64,000 bases of DNA from NCBI RefSeq assembly GCF_051954575.1, contig NZ_JBQCHP010000179.1:5151-69150 (forward strand), given 5' to 3'. This document shows, piece by piece, positions 55,867-64,000 of this stretch (position 1 is its first letter; every line of letters begins with the position of its first letter). The DNA comes from Dyella_B sp035690825 (GTDB lineage: Bacteria; Pseudomonadota; Gammaproteobacteria; Xanthomonadales; Rhodanobacteraceae). Under the pieces are notes generated by a model. The model was not told the DNA's origin. It ran no database searches and was given only the letters and a program-made list of their open reading frames with translations. The translations under genes and the position numbers were made by a program.

Positions 55867-56937
55867 ATGAAATTCGTCGACGAAGCGATCATCAAAGTCC
55901 ACGCCGGAGACGGCGGCAACGGCTGCATCAGCTTCCGTCGCGAAAAATTCATCCCGTTCGGCGGCCCGGACGGCGGCGACGGCGGCACCGGCGGCTCGGT
56001 GTGGCTGGTGGCCGATGAAGGCCTGAACACCCTGATCGATTTCCGCCACCAGCGCAGCTTCAAGGCGCAGCGCGGCGAGAACGGCATGGGCAGCGATATG
56101 TATGGCAAGGGCGGCACGGACACCACCATCCGCGTGCCGGTCGGCACCGTCGTCACCAATGTCGACACGGACGAAATCATCGGAGACCTCACCACGCACG
56201 GCCAGCGCCTCTTGGTGGCGCAGGGCGGCAAGGGTGGTCTGGGCAATATCCACTTCAAGAGCTCGGTCAACCGCGCGCCACGCAAATCCACGCCCGGCAC
56301 ACTCGGCGAGGTGCGCGAGCTGAAGCTGGAGCTGAAGCTGCTGGCGGATGTGGGCCTGCTTGGTTTCCCCAACGCCGGCAAATCCACCTTCATCCGCGCT
56401 GTATCCGCTGCGACGCCGCGCGTGGCCGATTACCCCTTCACCACCTTGCATCCCAACCTGGGCGTGGTGAGCCTGGGTACCGACCAGAGCTTCGTGATCG
56501 CCGACATCCCCGGCCTGATCGAAGGCGCCGCGGAAGGCCACGGCCTGGGCATCCAGTTCCTGCGCCACGTGGCGCGCACGCGCCTGTTGCTGCACTTGGT
56601 GGATATCGCCCCGATCGACGGCAGCGACGTGGTGGAGCAGGTGCACGCGATCGAGCACGAACTGGAGAAGTTCGATCCCGAACTGCTGCAACGTCCACGC
56701 TGGCTGGTGCTCAACAAGGCCGACGTGCTGCCGCAGGACGAACGCCAGGCGGTGGCCGAGGACATCGTCAAGCGCCTCGGCTGGACGCAGCCGTGGTTCC
56801 TGGTCTCGGCCATCGCGCGCGAGAACACCATGAGCGTGTGCCAGCAGATCCAGCGATTCTTCGAAGCCCAGCACGAGGCGCGCGAAGGGCGCACCGACAT
56901 GCTGCCGGGGGATGTGCGCCTGCGCGGGGAGCCGTGA
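55867..56937 (+). CDS. obgE: ribosome-assembly GTPase Obg/CgtA
   Basis: 356 residues. Glycine-rich N-terminal Obg fold (GDGGNGCISFRREKFIPFGG, GGDGGTGGSV), then the GTPase domain with G1 GFPNAGKST, G3 IADIPGLIEGAAEGHGLG, G4 LVLNKADV and G5 SAIA. It binds the 50S subunit and links ribosome assembly to growth state. The rplU-rpmA-obgE order is conserved, though here a terminator and a REP unit lie between rpmA and obgE. Confidence 0.97.
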   Translation: MKFVDEAIIKVHAGDGGNGCISFRREKFIPFGGPDGGDGGTGGSVWLVADEGLNTLIDFRHQRSFKAQRGENGMGSDMYGKGGTDTTIRVPVGTVVTNVDTDEIIGDLTTHGQRLLVAQGGKGGLGNIHFKSSVNRAPRKSTPGTLGEVRELKLELKLLADVGLLGFPNAGKSTFIRAVSAATPRVADYPFTTLHPNLGVVSLGTDQSFVIADIPGLIEGAAEGHGLGIQFLRHVARTRLLLHLVDIAPIDGSDVVEQVHAIEHELEKFDPELLQRPRWLVLNKADVLPQDERQAVAEDIVKRLGWTQPWFLVSAIARENTMSVCQQIQRFFEAQHEAREGRTDMLPGDVRLRGEP

Positions 56938-56940
56938 GCT

Positions 56941-57108
56941 CTTCATCTCCCTTCCCCCTTCGGGGAGAGGGTTGGGGTGAGGAGCCAACCTCGCGATTAA
57001 GCTTATAAATACCGCTTGGAAAAAAGAGCAAAACGAAAGCGATGATGGAATTTTCGGCGAGTGTGACCCCTCACCCTAGCCCTTTCCCCGGAGGGGAGAG
57101 GGAAAAAA
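56941..57108. repeat. CCTTCCCC-type inverted repeat
   Basis: CTCCCTTCCCCCTTCGGGGAGAGGGTTGGGGTGAGG at the left is matched by CCTCACCCTAGCCCTTTCCCC and GGAGGGGAGAGGG at the right around about 80 bases. It lies between obgE and the Wadjet operon and may mark the accessory boundary. Confidence 0.75.
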
Positions 57109-57115
57109 ACGCAGC

Positions 57116-58582
57116 ATGAAACTCCAAGCCCGCATCGCCACCTACCGCCGCCTGCGCGACGAACCGCTCTGGCGCCTGCTCGCCGCCGACCACGCCCCGG
57201 AAATCATCGGCCTGCTGCAAACTGTGCTGATGGACGGCGAGCGCACGCTCAGCGCCTCCATCCTGTTCGAGCGCCTGCAGCATCACCTGGACGCCATCAA
57301 CGCCTCCGACCTGCCGCGCGAACTGCCGCGCACCGCGCAGGCCTACGTGGCCGACTGGCTGGCCAAAGGCTTCCTGGAACGCCGCCTGCCCGAAGGCGCC
57401 AGCGAAGAGGAATACGAACTTTCCGCGCAGACCGCGCAGGCGATCCGCTTCGTCAGCACGCTGGATGCGCCGCGCAGCGCGGCCACCGAAAGCCGCTTGG
57501 CGCTGGTAATCCAACAGCTGGTGCGCCTGGCCGAACAGACCGAGACCGATCCCACCGCGCGCCTGCAGGCGCTGTACGCCGAACGCGACCGGCTCGATGC
57601 GGAGATCGCGCGCGTCGGCACCGGCAAGGTGGCGACCCTGGATGGCAAGCGCGCACTGGAACGCGCGCGCGAAGTGATCCAGCTTGCCGATGAACTGGCG
57701 GAAGATTTCCGCCGCGTGCGCGACGATTTCGAGCGCCTCAATCGTGATTTCCGCGAACGCATCATCGATGACGAAGGCGAGCGCGGCGACGTGCTCGATC
57801 GTCTGTTCGAGGGCGTCGACGTGATCGCCGAAAGCGAAGCGGGCCGCAGCTTCAATGCCTTCTGGAACCTGCTCAACGACGTCGAGCAAAGCGCGCAACT
57901 GGATGCGGCGCTGGAAAGCGTGCTTGCGCGCAATTTCGCCAAGAAACTGCAGCGTCACGAGCGCCAGTTCCTGCGCGGCTTCACCGGCGTGATGCTGGAA
58001 CGCGGCGGCCACGTGCACGACGTACTGCAGCACTTCGCACGCAGTTTGCGCGGTTTCGTGCAAAGTCGTGGCTATCTTGAACAGCGCCGCTTGAACCAAC
58101 TGCTGAAACAGGCGCAGGCCGAAGCGCTGCAACTGCGCGATGCGGTCAACGTGCGCCAGCGCACCCCTTACACGCTCCAGCTCACCACCAGCCGCCTGCG
58201 CTCACTCTCACAATGGCGCCTGCACGATCCGCGCAACGCGCAGGTGGACGGCAGCATCGTGCGCAGCGAAGGCGCGGCCATTTCGCTGGACAGCGTGAGC
58301 GAACTGGTCGCGCAGTCGGAAATCGATTTCCGCAGCCTGCGTCGCGATCTGCACGACCTGCTCGCCGAATACGACCAGCTCTCCATCAGCCAGGTGTTGA
58401 ACCAGCGCCCTGCCGAACAAGGCCTGGGCAGCGTCGTGGGCTATCTCTCGCTGGCCACGCGTCATGGCGTGATCGGCAAGGAACAGGAAGCGATCAGCTG
58501 GAAAGGCGGCGACGGCCAATGGCGCCACGCGCGCATTCCCTTGGTGTGGTTTTTGAAAGAGAAACGCCATGAATTTGCTTGA
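57116..58582 (+). CDS. jetA: Wadjet JetA (DUF3375)
   Basis: 488 residues of the DUF3375 family (MksF-like kleisin): MKLQARIATYRRLRDEPLW, a winged-helix-like N-terminus, a helical middle (ALERAREVIQLADELAEDFRRVRDD) and a C-terminal winged helix with ISQVLNQRPAEQGLGSVVGYLSLA. In type I Wadjet this kleisin bridges the JetC ATPase dimers. First gene of a tightly packed four-gene operon; it overlaps jetB by 14 bases. Type I Wadjet is known to restrict plasmid uptake by extruding and cutting small circular DNA. Confidence 0.93.
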   Translation: MKLQARIATYRRLRDEPLWRLLAADHAPEIIGLLQTVLMDGERTLSASILFERLQHHLDAINASDLPRELPRTAQAYVADWLAKGFLERRLPEGASEEEYELSAQTAQAIRFVSTLDAPRSAATESRLALVIQQLVRLAEQTETDPTARLQALYAERDRLDAEIARVGTGKVATLDGKRALERAREVIQLADELAEDFRRVRDDFERLNRDFRERIIDDEGERGDVLDRLFEGVDVIAESEAGRSFNAFWNLLNDVEQSAQLDAALESVLARNFAKKLQRHERQFLRGFTGVMLERGGHVHDVLQHFARSLRGFVQSRGYLEQRRLNQLLKQAQAEALQLRDAVNVRQRTPYTLQLTTSRLRSLSQWRLHDPRNAQVDGSIVRSEGAAISLDSVSELVAQSEIDFRSLRRDLHDLLAEYDQLSISQVLNQRPAEQGLGSVVGYLSLATRHGVIGKEQEAISWKGGDGQWRHARIPLVWFLKEKRHEFA

Positions 58583-59243
58583 AGACGAAGCCTCGCCCAT
58601 CGAGCCTGCACCCGCGCCCGTGCGCGACAAGGGCCTGTTCGATGGCGATACCGGCGCGCTGCCGTTGGACGCGCGGCGTGCGCTGTGCCAGTTGTTGAGC
58701 GGCCCCAGCGTGGATGCGAGCCGGCATAGCCAGTTGTGGCCGGCGGTGTTGCGCTATGAGGCGCAACTGCGCTCGCATCTCAACGATCTATTCCTGGAAC
58801 TGGTACTCGATCGCGATGCCGGCGTGGCGTTTACGCGCCAGGCCGATACGGGCGAGCTGGAAACGCCGGTGCTGCTGCGCTCCTCGCCGCTCACTTTTAT
58901 CGATTCGGTATTGCTGCTGCATCTGCGCCAGCAACTGGCCGAAGCGGACGCGCAGGGGCGTCGCGCCGTGGTGGAGGAAACCGTGCTGGTGGATGCCCTG
59001 TCGGTGTACGAAAAGAATCTCTCTACCGATCGCGCTGGCTTCAACAAGCGCGTGGCGGCCTCCATCACCAAGATGAAGGAGAACCACGTGCTGGAAAAAC
59101 TGCGCGGCAGCGACGATCGCTACGAAGTGTCGCCTGCGCTGAAGCTGCTGTTCTCCGCCGAAGACGTGCAGAACCTTGCGCAGATCTATCGCCAATTGCG
59201 CGAAGCCGACGAAGCCATGGAGGCCACTGCGGATGAACGCTAA
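58569..59243 (+). CDS. jetB: Wadjet JetB (DUF4194)
   Basis: 224 residues of the DUF4194 family (MksE-like KITE subunit): LSGPSVDASRHSQLWPAVLRY, VAFTRQADTGELETPVLLR, TFIDSVLLLHLRQQLAEAD, ending SAEDVQNLAQIYRQLREA. Binds the JetA kleisin in dimers. Its start overlaps jetA and its end overlaps jetC by 11 bases, so the operon is translationally coupled. Confidence 0.93.
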   Translation: MNLLEDEASPIEPAPAPVRDKGLFDGDTGALPLDARRALCQLLSGPSVDASRHSQLWPAVLRYEAQLRSHLNDLFLELVLDRDAGVAFTRQADTGELETPVLLRSSPLTFIDSVLLLHLRQQLAEADAQGRRAVVEETVLVDALSVYEKNLSTDRAGFNKRVAASITKMKENHVLEKLRGSDDRYEVSPALKLLFSAEDVQNLAQIYRQLREADEAMEATADER

Positions 59244-62200
59244 AACCAAGACGCCGCGCAAACAGGCCAAGCTCGAAGCTGCACCTTCGCTGTTCATGTC
59301 CGATCTGCCCGATCCGCGCGACGAACAGTTCCGCATGCGGCGTTTGCAAGTGCTCAACTGGGGCACTTTCAGCGGGCTGGTGGATATTCCCATCGCCGAG
59401 CGCGGTTTTCTGTTCGTGGGTCGTTCCGGCTCGGGCAAATCGACCTTGCTCGATGCGATGTCGGCCTTGTTGGTGCCGCCCAACCTGGTGGATTTCAATG
59501 CCGCCGCGCGCGAAGCCGAACGCAGCGGCCGCGATCGCAGCTTGGTGTCTTACGTGCGCGGTGCATGGGCCGACCAGCACGATGGCGAGTCGGGCGAAAT
59601 CGCCACGCAATACCTGCGCAAAGGCAGCACCTGGTCGGCGCTGGCGCTGGAATACCGCAATGCGATGGGCCAATCGGTCAGCGTGATCCGCCTGTTCTGG
59701 GTGGCCGGCAACGGTTCCGCCGCGGCGGACGTGAAAAAGCACTACATGGTGTGCGAGCGCGCCTTCGACGTCGCCACCGAGATGCAAGGCTTCGACCTGG
59801 ACCTGCGCAAGCTCAAGGCGCGGCTTGGCGAGGACGTGCATCACTTCGATACCTTCGCCGGCTACGCCGAACGCTTCCGCCGCCTGCTCGGCATCCAGAA
59901 CGAGATGGCCTTGAAGCTGCTGCATAAAACGCAGTCGGCCAAGAACCTGGGCGATCTCAACGGCTTCCTGCGCGGCTTCATGCTGGACGAGCCGGAGACC
60001 TTCGGCGCCGCCAACCGGCTGGTGACGGATTTCGGTGAACTCGATGCTGCGCACAAGGCGGTGGTGATCGCGCGTGAGCAAGTGGAGACGCTGGTGCCCG
60101 CGCGTTCGGCACATGAAAATCTGCAGGCGCTGCGGCGCGAAACCAGCACCTTGCGCGAGTTGCATCTGTGCGTGGACACCTGGCGCGAACAGCGCCGGCT
60201 GGTGCTGCTGGACGAGGGCCTGGCCGAGCTCAATGTGCGCGACGTGGCGCTTGAAGGCGAAATCGCGCAACGCCGCCAGACGCTGGAAAACCACGACCGC
60301 CGTCTGGCCGACCTGGAGCAGCAGCGCCGCGAGCAGGGTGGCGATCTGATCGACCAGCTTGAACGCGAGCACGAGCAAGTCGCGCGCGAACGCGACGAAC
60401 GTATGAAGCGCCGCGACAAGGCGGAAAAAGCCTGCAGTGCATTGGGTTGGACCTTGTCGCCGACTGCGCAAGGTTTCGCCGAGCTGATCGGCAGCGCGCG
60501 CGAACTGCTCGATGGTGCGCGCGATCGCGCGGCTGGTCTGGAAGAACGCATGGATGCGCTCAAGCGCGAACGCGATCAATGCAGCCAGCGCTTCGCCGCC
60601 GTGCGTGCCGAAATCGACGCGCTCAAGCGCAATCCGTCGAACATTCCCGCACCGATCCAGGCCATGCGTGCACGCTTGTGCAGCGAGCTTGGCTGGTCGG
60701 AAAACACCTTGCCGTTCGTTGGCGAGCTGTTGCAGGTGAAGGGCGAACACGCTGCGTGGCGCGGTGCGATCGAGCGCGTCTTGCACGGCTTCGCCTTGTC
60801 GCTACTGGTGGACGAGCGGCATTACGCCGAAGTTTCCAACTGGGTCAACAAGACCCATCTGGGCGGAAAACTGGTGTACTACCGCGTGGGTCGCGTGGAT
60901 GCGCTCGGCCATCGCGCGCCGGAATCACGCTCGCTGATCCATCGCCTGGAGCTGCGCGACCACGCGCATCGCGACTGGCTGGCCAACGAGCTGGCGCGGC
61001 GCTTCGATTACAGCTGTGCCGATTCGCCCGCTGCCTTGCGCAACGCGGATCGCGCGATCACGCGCGAGGGTCTGGTCAAGCACGGCGGCGATCGTCATGA
61101 GAAAGACGATCGCCGCGCTGTCGACGATCGCCGCAACTGGGTGCTGGGTTTCGACAACCGCGACAAGCTGGCGCTGTTCGAGCGCGAAGGGCAGGAACTG
61201 GCGCAATCGATCGCGCAATCGGCCGGCCAGCTGGATGGGCTCAAAGCCGAACGCGATGCCGATGGCGATCGCCGTTTGTCCGCCTCGCAACTGGTGAACC
61301 TGGAGTGGGAGGAAATCGACGTCGCGCCGAAGCTGCGTCGCCTCGGTGACATCGAAAACCAGTTGCAGCAACTGCGCGCTGGCGATACCACGCTGCAGGA
61401 GATCATGCGCCAGCTGGATGCCGAGCGCGCGGTGCGCGAGCGCGTTGCGAAAAACTTCGATGATGCAAAAGCCGAACGGATTTCGCTGGAAAAGGAGCGC
61501 AACGGCTACGGCAAGCAGCGCGAATCCTGCCTGCCGCTTGCCCACGCCATGTCGCTTTCGCCGGCACAGAACGAAGCGCTGGCCGGTCGCTTGCCGCAGC
61601 ATCCGCCGCTGGGGCTGGACCACCTCGATCGCCAGATCAACCAGGTCAAGGATGGCTTGAACGTCGCGCTCGCCGAACAGGCCCAGCACGACAATGCGCT
61701 GGTGCAGGCCATCGAGGAATGCTTCCGCAGTTTCTGCCGTCGATGGCCGCAGGAGAGCGCCGACTTCACGCCCAACATGGATTCGGTGGAAGGTTTTCTC
61801 TCGCGCCTGCGACGGTTGGAACTGGATGGCCTGCCGAAACACGAGGCGCGGTTCTTCGAACTGCTGCAAAGCCAGAGCAAGCAAAACCTGCTGGTGCTGC
61901 AAAAACACATGACCGAGGCGCGCAAATCGATCGGCCAACGCATGGACGAAGTGAACGAAAGCCTGGAGCGCGTGCCGTTCAATCGCGGCACCGTCTTGCA
62001 GATCGATCTCACCGACCGCAATCTGCCGGAAGTGCGCGAGTTCCAGCTGCAACTGCGCGAAGTGCTGTCGCATCACCAGACCGAAGACCGCGACCGCGCC
62101 GAAGCCCAGTTCGCCGTATTGCGCCAGCTGGTGGCGAAACTGGCGGCGGACGATCCCGAGCACAAGCGCTGGCGCGAACAGGTGCTGGACGTGCGCCAGC

Positions 62201-62637
62201 ATGTCGAGTTCGTGGGCGTGGAAAAAGACGCCGGCACGCGCGAGACAGTGGAGGTCTATCGCAGCGGTGCCGGCAAATCCGGCGGCCAGCGCCAGAAACT
62301 CGCCACCACATGCCTTGCTGCCGCGCTGCGTTATCAGCTCGGCGGCGACGATGGCCATCTGCCGCGCTATGCGCCGGTGGTGCTCGACGAAGCCTTCGAC
62401 AAAGCCGACAACGAATTCACCGCCCTGGCGATGAACATCTTTGAGAACTTCGGTTTCCAGATGGTGGTGGCCACGCCATTGAAATCGGTGATGACGCTGG
62501 AGCCGTTCATCGGCGGCGCCTGCTTCGTCGACATCACCGGCCGCCACGATTCGGGCGTGCTGCTGATCGAATACGATCAGGACAACAAGCGGCTGGCCTT
62601 GCCGGAAAAGGCGCGTCAGGTCGATGCGGACGCCTGA
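59233..62637 (+). CDS. jetC: Wadjet JetC, SMC-like ATPase
   Basis: 1134 residues (MksB-like). Walker A FVGRSGSGKSTLLDAMSALL near residue 68; long coiled coils with ERMDALKRERDQCSQRF; a hinge-like middle (about 480-620, SLLVDERHYAEVSNWVNK); the C-terminal ABC signature KSGGQRQKLATTCLAAALRY and Walker B YAPVVLDEAFDKADNEF. This is the motor that extrudes DNA loops. The start was placed at MNAKTKTPRKQ, overlapping the end of jetB; the 19-codon upstream extension overlaps jetB coding in another frame. Confidence 0.94.
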   Translation: MNAKTKTPRKQAKLEAAPSLFMSDLPDPRDEQFRMRRLQVLNWGTFSGLVDIPIAERGFLFVGRSGSGKSTLLDAMSALLVPPNLVDFNAAAREAERSGRDRSLVSYVRGAWADQHDGESGEIATQYLRKGSTWSALALEYRNAMGQSVSVIRLFWVAGNGSAAADVKKHYMVCERAFDVATEMQGFDLDLRKLKARLGEDVHHFDTFAGYAERFRRLLGIQNEMALKLLHKTQSAKNLGDLNGFLRGFMLDEPETFGAANRLVTDFGELDAAHKAVVIAREQVETLVPARSAHENLQALRRETSTLRELHLCVDTWREQRRLVLLDEGLAELNVRDVALEGEIAQRRQTLENHDRRLADLEQQRREQGGDLIDQLEREHEQVARERDERMKRRDKAEKACSALGWTLSPTAQGFAELIGSARELLDGARDRAAGLEERMDALKRERDQCSQRFAAVRAEIDALKRNPSNIPAPIQAMRARLCSELGWSENTLPFVGELLQVKGEHAAWRGAIERVLHGFALSLLVDERHYAEVSNWVNKTHLGGKLVYYRVGRVDALGHRAPESRSLIHRLELRDHAHRDWLANELARRFDYSCADSPAALRNADRAITREGLVKHGGDRHEKDDRRAVDDRRNWVLGFDNRDKLALFEREGQELAQSIAQSAGQLDGLKAERDADGDRRLSASQLVNLEWEEIDVAPKLRRLGDIENQLQQLRAGDTTLQEIMRQLDAERAVRERVAKNFDDAKAERISLEKERNGYGKQRESCLPLAHAMSLSPAQNEALAGRLPQHPPLGLDHLDRQINQVKDGLNVALAEQAQHDNALVQAIEECFRSFCRRWPQESADFTPNMDSVEGFLSRLRRLELDGLPKHEARFFELLQSQSKQNLLVLQKHMTEARKSIGQRMDEVNESLERVPFNRGTVLQIDLTDRNLPEVREFQLQLREVLSHHQTEDRDRAEAQFAVLRQLVAKLAADDPEHKRWREQVLDVRQHVEFVGVEKDAGTRETVEVYRSGAGKSGGQRQKLATTCLAAALRYQLGGDDGHLPRYAPVVLDEAFDKADNEFTALAMNIFENFGFQMVVATPLKSVMTLEPFIGGACFVDITGRHDSGVLLIEYDQDNKRLALPEKARQVDADA

Positions 62638-63781
62638 GGAACTGCGCAGGCGCTTGCAGTCGCGCTGGCAGAACCAGCGCCGCAACTGGTTGCTGGGACA
62701 AGGCGAGTGGCCGCTGTCGCTGAGCACGGAGCCGCCCACAGAAGCGAAGGTGCTGGCGGAGTGGGCGCGCTTCGATGAGTGGCTGGCGCAATGGCGTGTG
62801 ATCGCGCAGCGTCATGCGGATGCGGTGCGCTATGAAGCGCGGGCTTGGTCGCGCGTGGGTGAACAGAATCTTCCGTGCGCATGGCGGTTCGCTTCGCCTG
62901 AAGCGGTGGCGCTCGAATTGGGATGTTCAACCGCCTGGTCGCGGGCGAAACAGCGCTTTGCTGTGTTGGCCGCGTGGAAGGACGATGCTGCGTGGCAGGT
63001 CGAACTGTCGCGTCACTTCGATCTGCTGGCCAATCTGGATGAAGATGAATTCCAACGGCTTTGCACGGTCGTCGATTGGCTCTGGCGGCATCCGGCGTCG
63101 GGTCTTTATCCACGTCAGCTGCCCATCGCCGGCATCGACACCAAATGGCTGGACTCGTACCGTGGCGTGACGGCGGGGTGGCTGGGTGTTCTGCATGCAA
63201 GTGAAGCGCGCGAGTTTTATGCGGCGACAGGCTTGCGCGCGGCGCCCGACCGTTTGCGCATGCGTCTGCTCGATCGCGAACTCTGCGACGCGATCGGCGG
63301 GCTGTCCGATATCGAAGCGCCAGCGGAAGAATTCATCGGCTTGAAGCTGCCCGCTCGGCAAGTGCTGATCGTGGAAAACCTGGTCACCGGGCTTGCCTGC
63401 GAAACCTTGCCCGGCACGGTGGTATTCATGCGCCGCGGTTATGCGGTGGAGGTGTTGGCGAAACTGCCTTGGCTCGCGCAGTTGCCTGTGTATTACTGGG
63501 GCGATATCGACACGCACGGGCTGGCCATTCTCAGTCGCTTGCGTGGTTATCTGCCGCGGACACAATCGTTGATGATGGACGAGGCGACCTTGCTTGCGTT
63601 CAAGGCCTTGTGGGGCAGGGAAGAGAAGCCCGCCGCACCAGAACTTGCACATCTCACGGAAGCGGAGCAGCAGCTATATCGCGCACTGCGCGAAGGTGAG
63701 TACAAGCAGGTGCGCTTGGAACAGGAGCGCATCGCCTGGAACGTCGCCTGGCCACACGTTACGAGCGCTATGTCCCCGTAG
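62624..63781 (+). CDS. jetD: Wadjet JetD, Toprim nuclease subunit
   Basis: 385 residues: an N-terminal DUF3322 arm (RTPEELRRRLQSRWQNQRRNW) and a C-terminal DUF2220 Toprim domain with VLIVENLVTG (catalytic Glu) and YYWGDIDTHGLAIL (DxD). In type I Wadjet this subunit cleaves the DNA once loop extrusion stalls on a small circle. All catalytic acids are visible, so the system looks functional. It overlaps jetC by 14 bases. The stop codon UAG lies in a GTAGGTTGGG repeat that closes the operon. Confidence 0.94.
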   Translation: MRTPEELRRRLQSRWQNQRRNWLLGQGEWPLSLSTEPPTEAKVLAEWARFDEWLAQWRVIAQRHADAVRYEARAWSRVGEQNLPCAWRFASPEAVALELGCSTAWSRAKQRFAVLAAWKDDAAWQVELSRHFDLLANLDEDEFQRLCTVVDWLWRHPASGLYPRQLPIAGIDTKWLDSYRGVTAGWLGVLHASEAREFYAATGLRAAPDRLRMRLLDRELCDAIGGLSDIEAPAEEFIGLKLPARQVLIVENLVTGLACETLPGTVVFMRRGYAVEVLAKLPWLAQLPVYYWGDIDTHGLAILSRLRGYLPRTQSLMMDEATLLAFKALWGREEKPAAPELAHLTEAEQQLYRALREGEYKQVRLEQERIAWNVAWPHVTSAMSP

Positions 63782-64000
63782 GTTGGGCTGTGCGCCGATC
63801 TTGTAGGCTGGGGTGCAAACCCCAGCGTCGTGACGTGTGGCAAGCGGGTGTTGGGGTTTGCACCCTGACGTATCCCCACGTTTTTGCTCGATGATTTCAA
63901 TAAAATCAGCGAGCTATACACCTTGCACATGATCTTCCAGATTACTGGGCCGTCATTCCCGCGAAAGCGGAGGCGCTTTTCAACAGCGAATGCTGGTCAA
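63778..64000. repeat. composite palindromic repeat at window end
   Basis: GTAGGTTGGGCTG, then GTAGGCTGGGGTGCAAACC and its partner GTTGGGGTTTGCACCC (63850). This continues with GACGTATCCCCACGTTTTTG and the AT-rich segment shared inverted with 39945-40010, then CGTCATTCCCGCGAAAGCGG. The element probably continues past the window. Confidence 0.8.

Noticed and set aside
59065..62739. Long minus-strand open frames opposite jetC
   Set aside because: Antisense shadows of a GC-rich gene.

Overview
The window is high-GC chromosomal DNA of a gammaproteobacterium, most likely a Xanthomonadales member of the Rhodanobacteraceae type (Dyella, Rhodanobacter, Luteibacter or a relative). This rests on a DUF3247 gene (a xanthomonad family), the order smpB / ratA-rnfH / bamE / fur, an acid-type PNGase gene, and many short palindromic intergenic repeats. 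The assignment is inference; no 16S gene is present.

Layout. 1-5100: the end of a KGG-repeat stress protein, a periplasmic molybdenum aldehyde oxidoreductase operon (paoABC type) and a glutathione S-transferase. 5290-7640: alanine dehydrogenase with a divergent Lrp/AsnC regulator, a MITE-like element and a TfoX-N protein. 7670-9990: a TlpA-like thioredoxin, a cysteine-tagged beta-barrel and a DUF2946 protein, possibly metal-related. 10300-14083: a FdhA-like molybdoenzyme and its DUF1641 partner, split by a second MITE-like element. 14440-20860: a PAS/PAS hybrid histidine kinase, two small genes and a GAF-GAF-GGDEF-EAL protein. 21200-30300: a lipoprotein, aldo/keto reductase, small hypotheticals, a frameshifted parD, topoisomerase IB, a secreted PNGase-A-like amidase, a YkgJ-type protein, a protease remnant and a nucleotidyltransferase.

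31430-34570 is an AT-rich accessory island at the 3' end of the tmRNA gene. It holds a two-gene operon (ParA-like ATPase plus a nucleotidyl-cyclase-like protein), a decayed second copy of the ssrA 3' end, and a Doc/antitoxin module. I consider the ATPase/cyclase pair the best candidate here for an undescribed system, perhaps anti-phage. Core genes follow: ssrA, smpB, ratA, rnfH, bamE, fur, then a candidate GGA-rich (CsrA/RsmA-binding type) small RNA, a MASE1 histidine kinase with a divergent LuxR-type regulator, and a REC-HPt protein.

41400-50130 holds two convergent YadA/Hep-Hag adhesin genes. One encodes a 2238-residue protein with neither signal peptide nor membrane anchor; the other has both. 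50430-56940: a VOC protein, thioesterase, uvrA, a DUF2059 protein, rplU-rpmA and obgE. 57116-63781: a complete type I Wadjet (jetABCD) plasmid-defence operon, flanked on both sides by repeats.

At least three families of palindromic repeats run through the window and are often nested. One of them (core GTAGGTTGGGG) overlaps the end of eight genes and itself supplies their UAG stop codon. This is the most striking non-coding pattern in the window.
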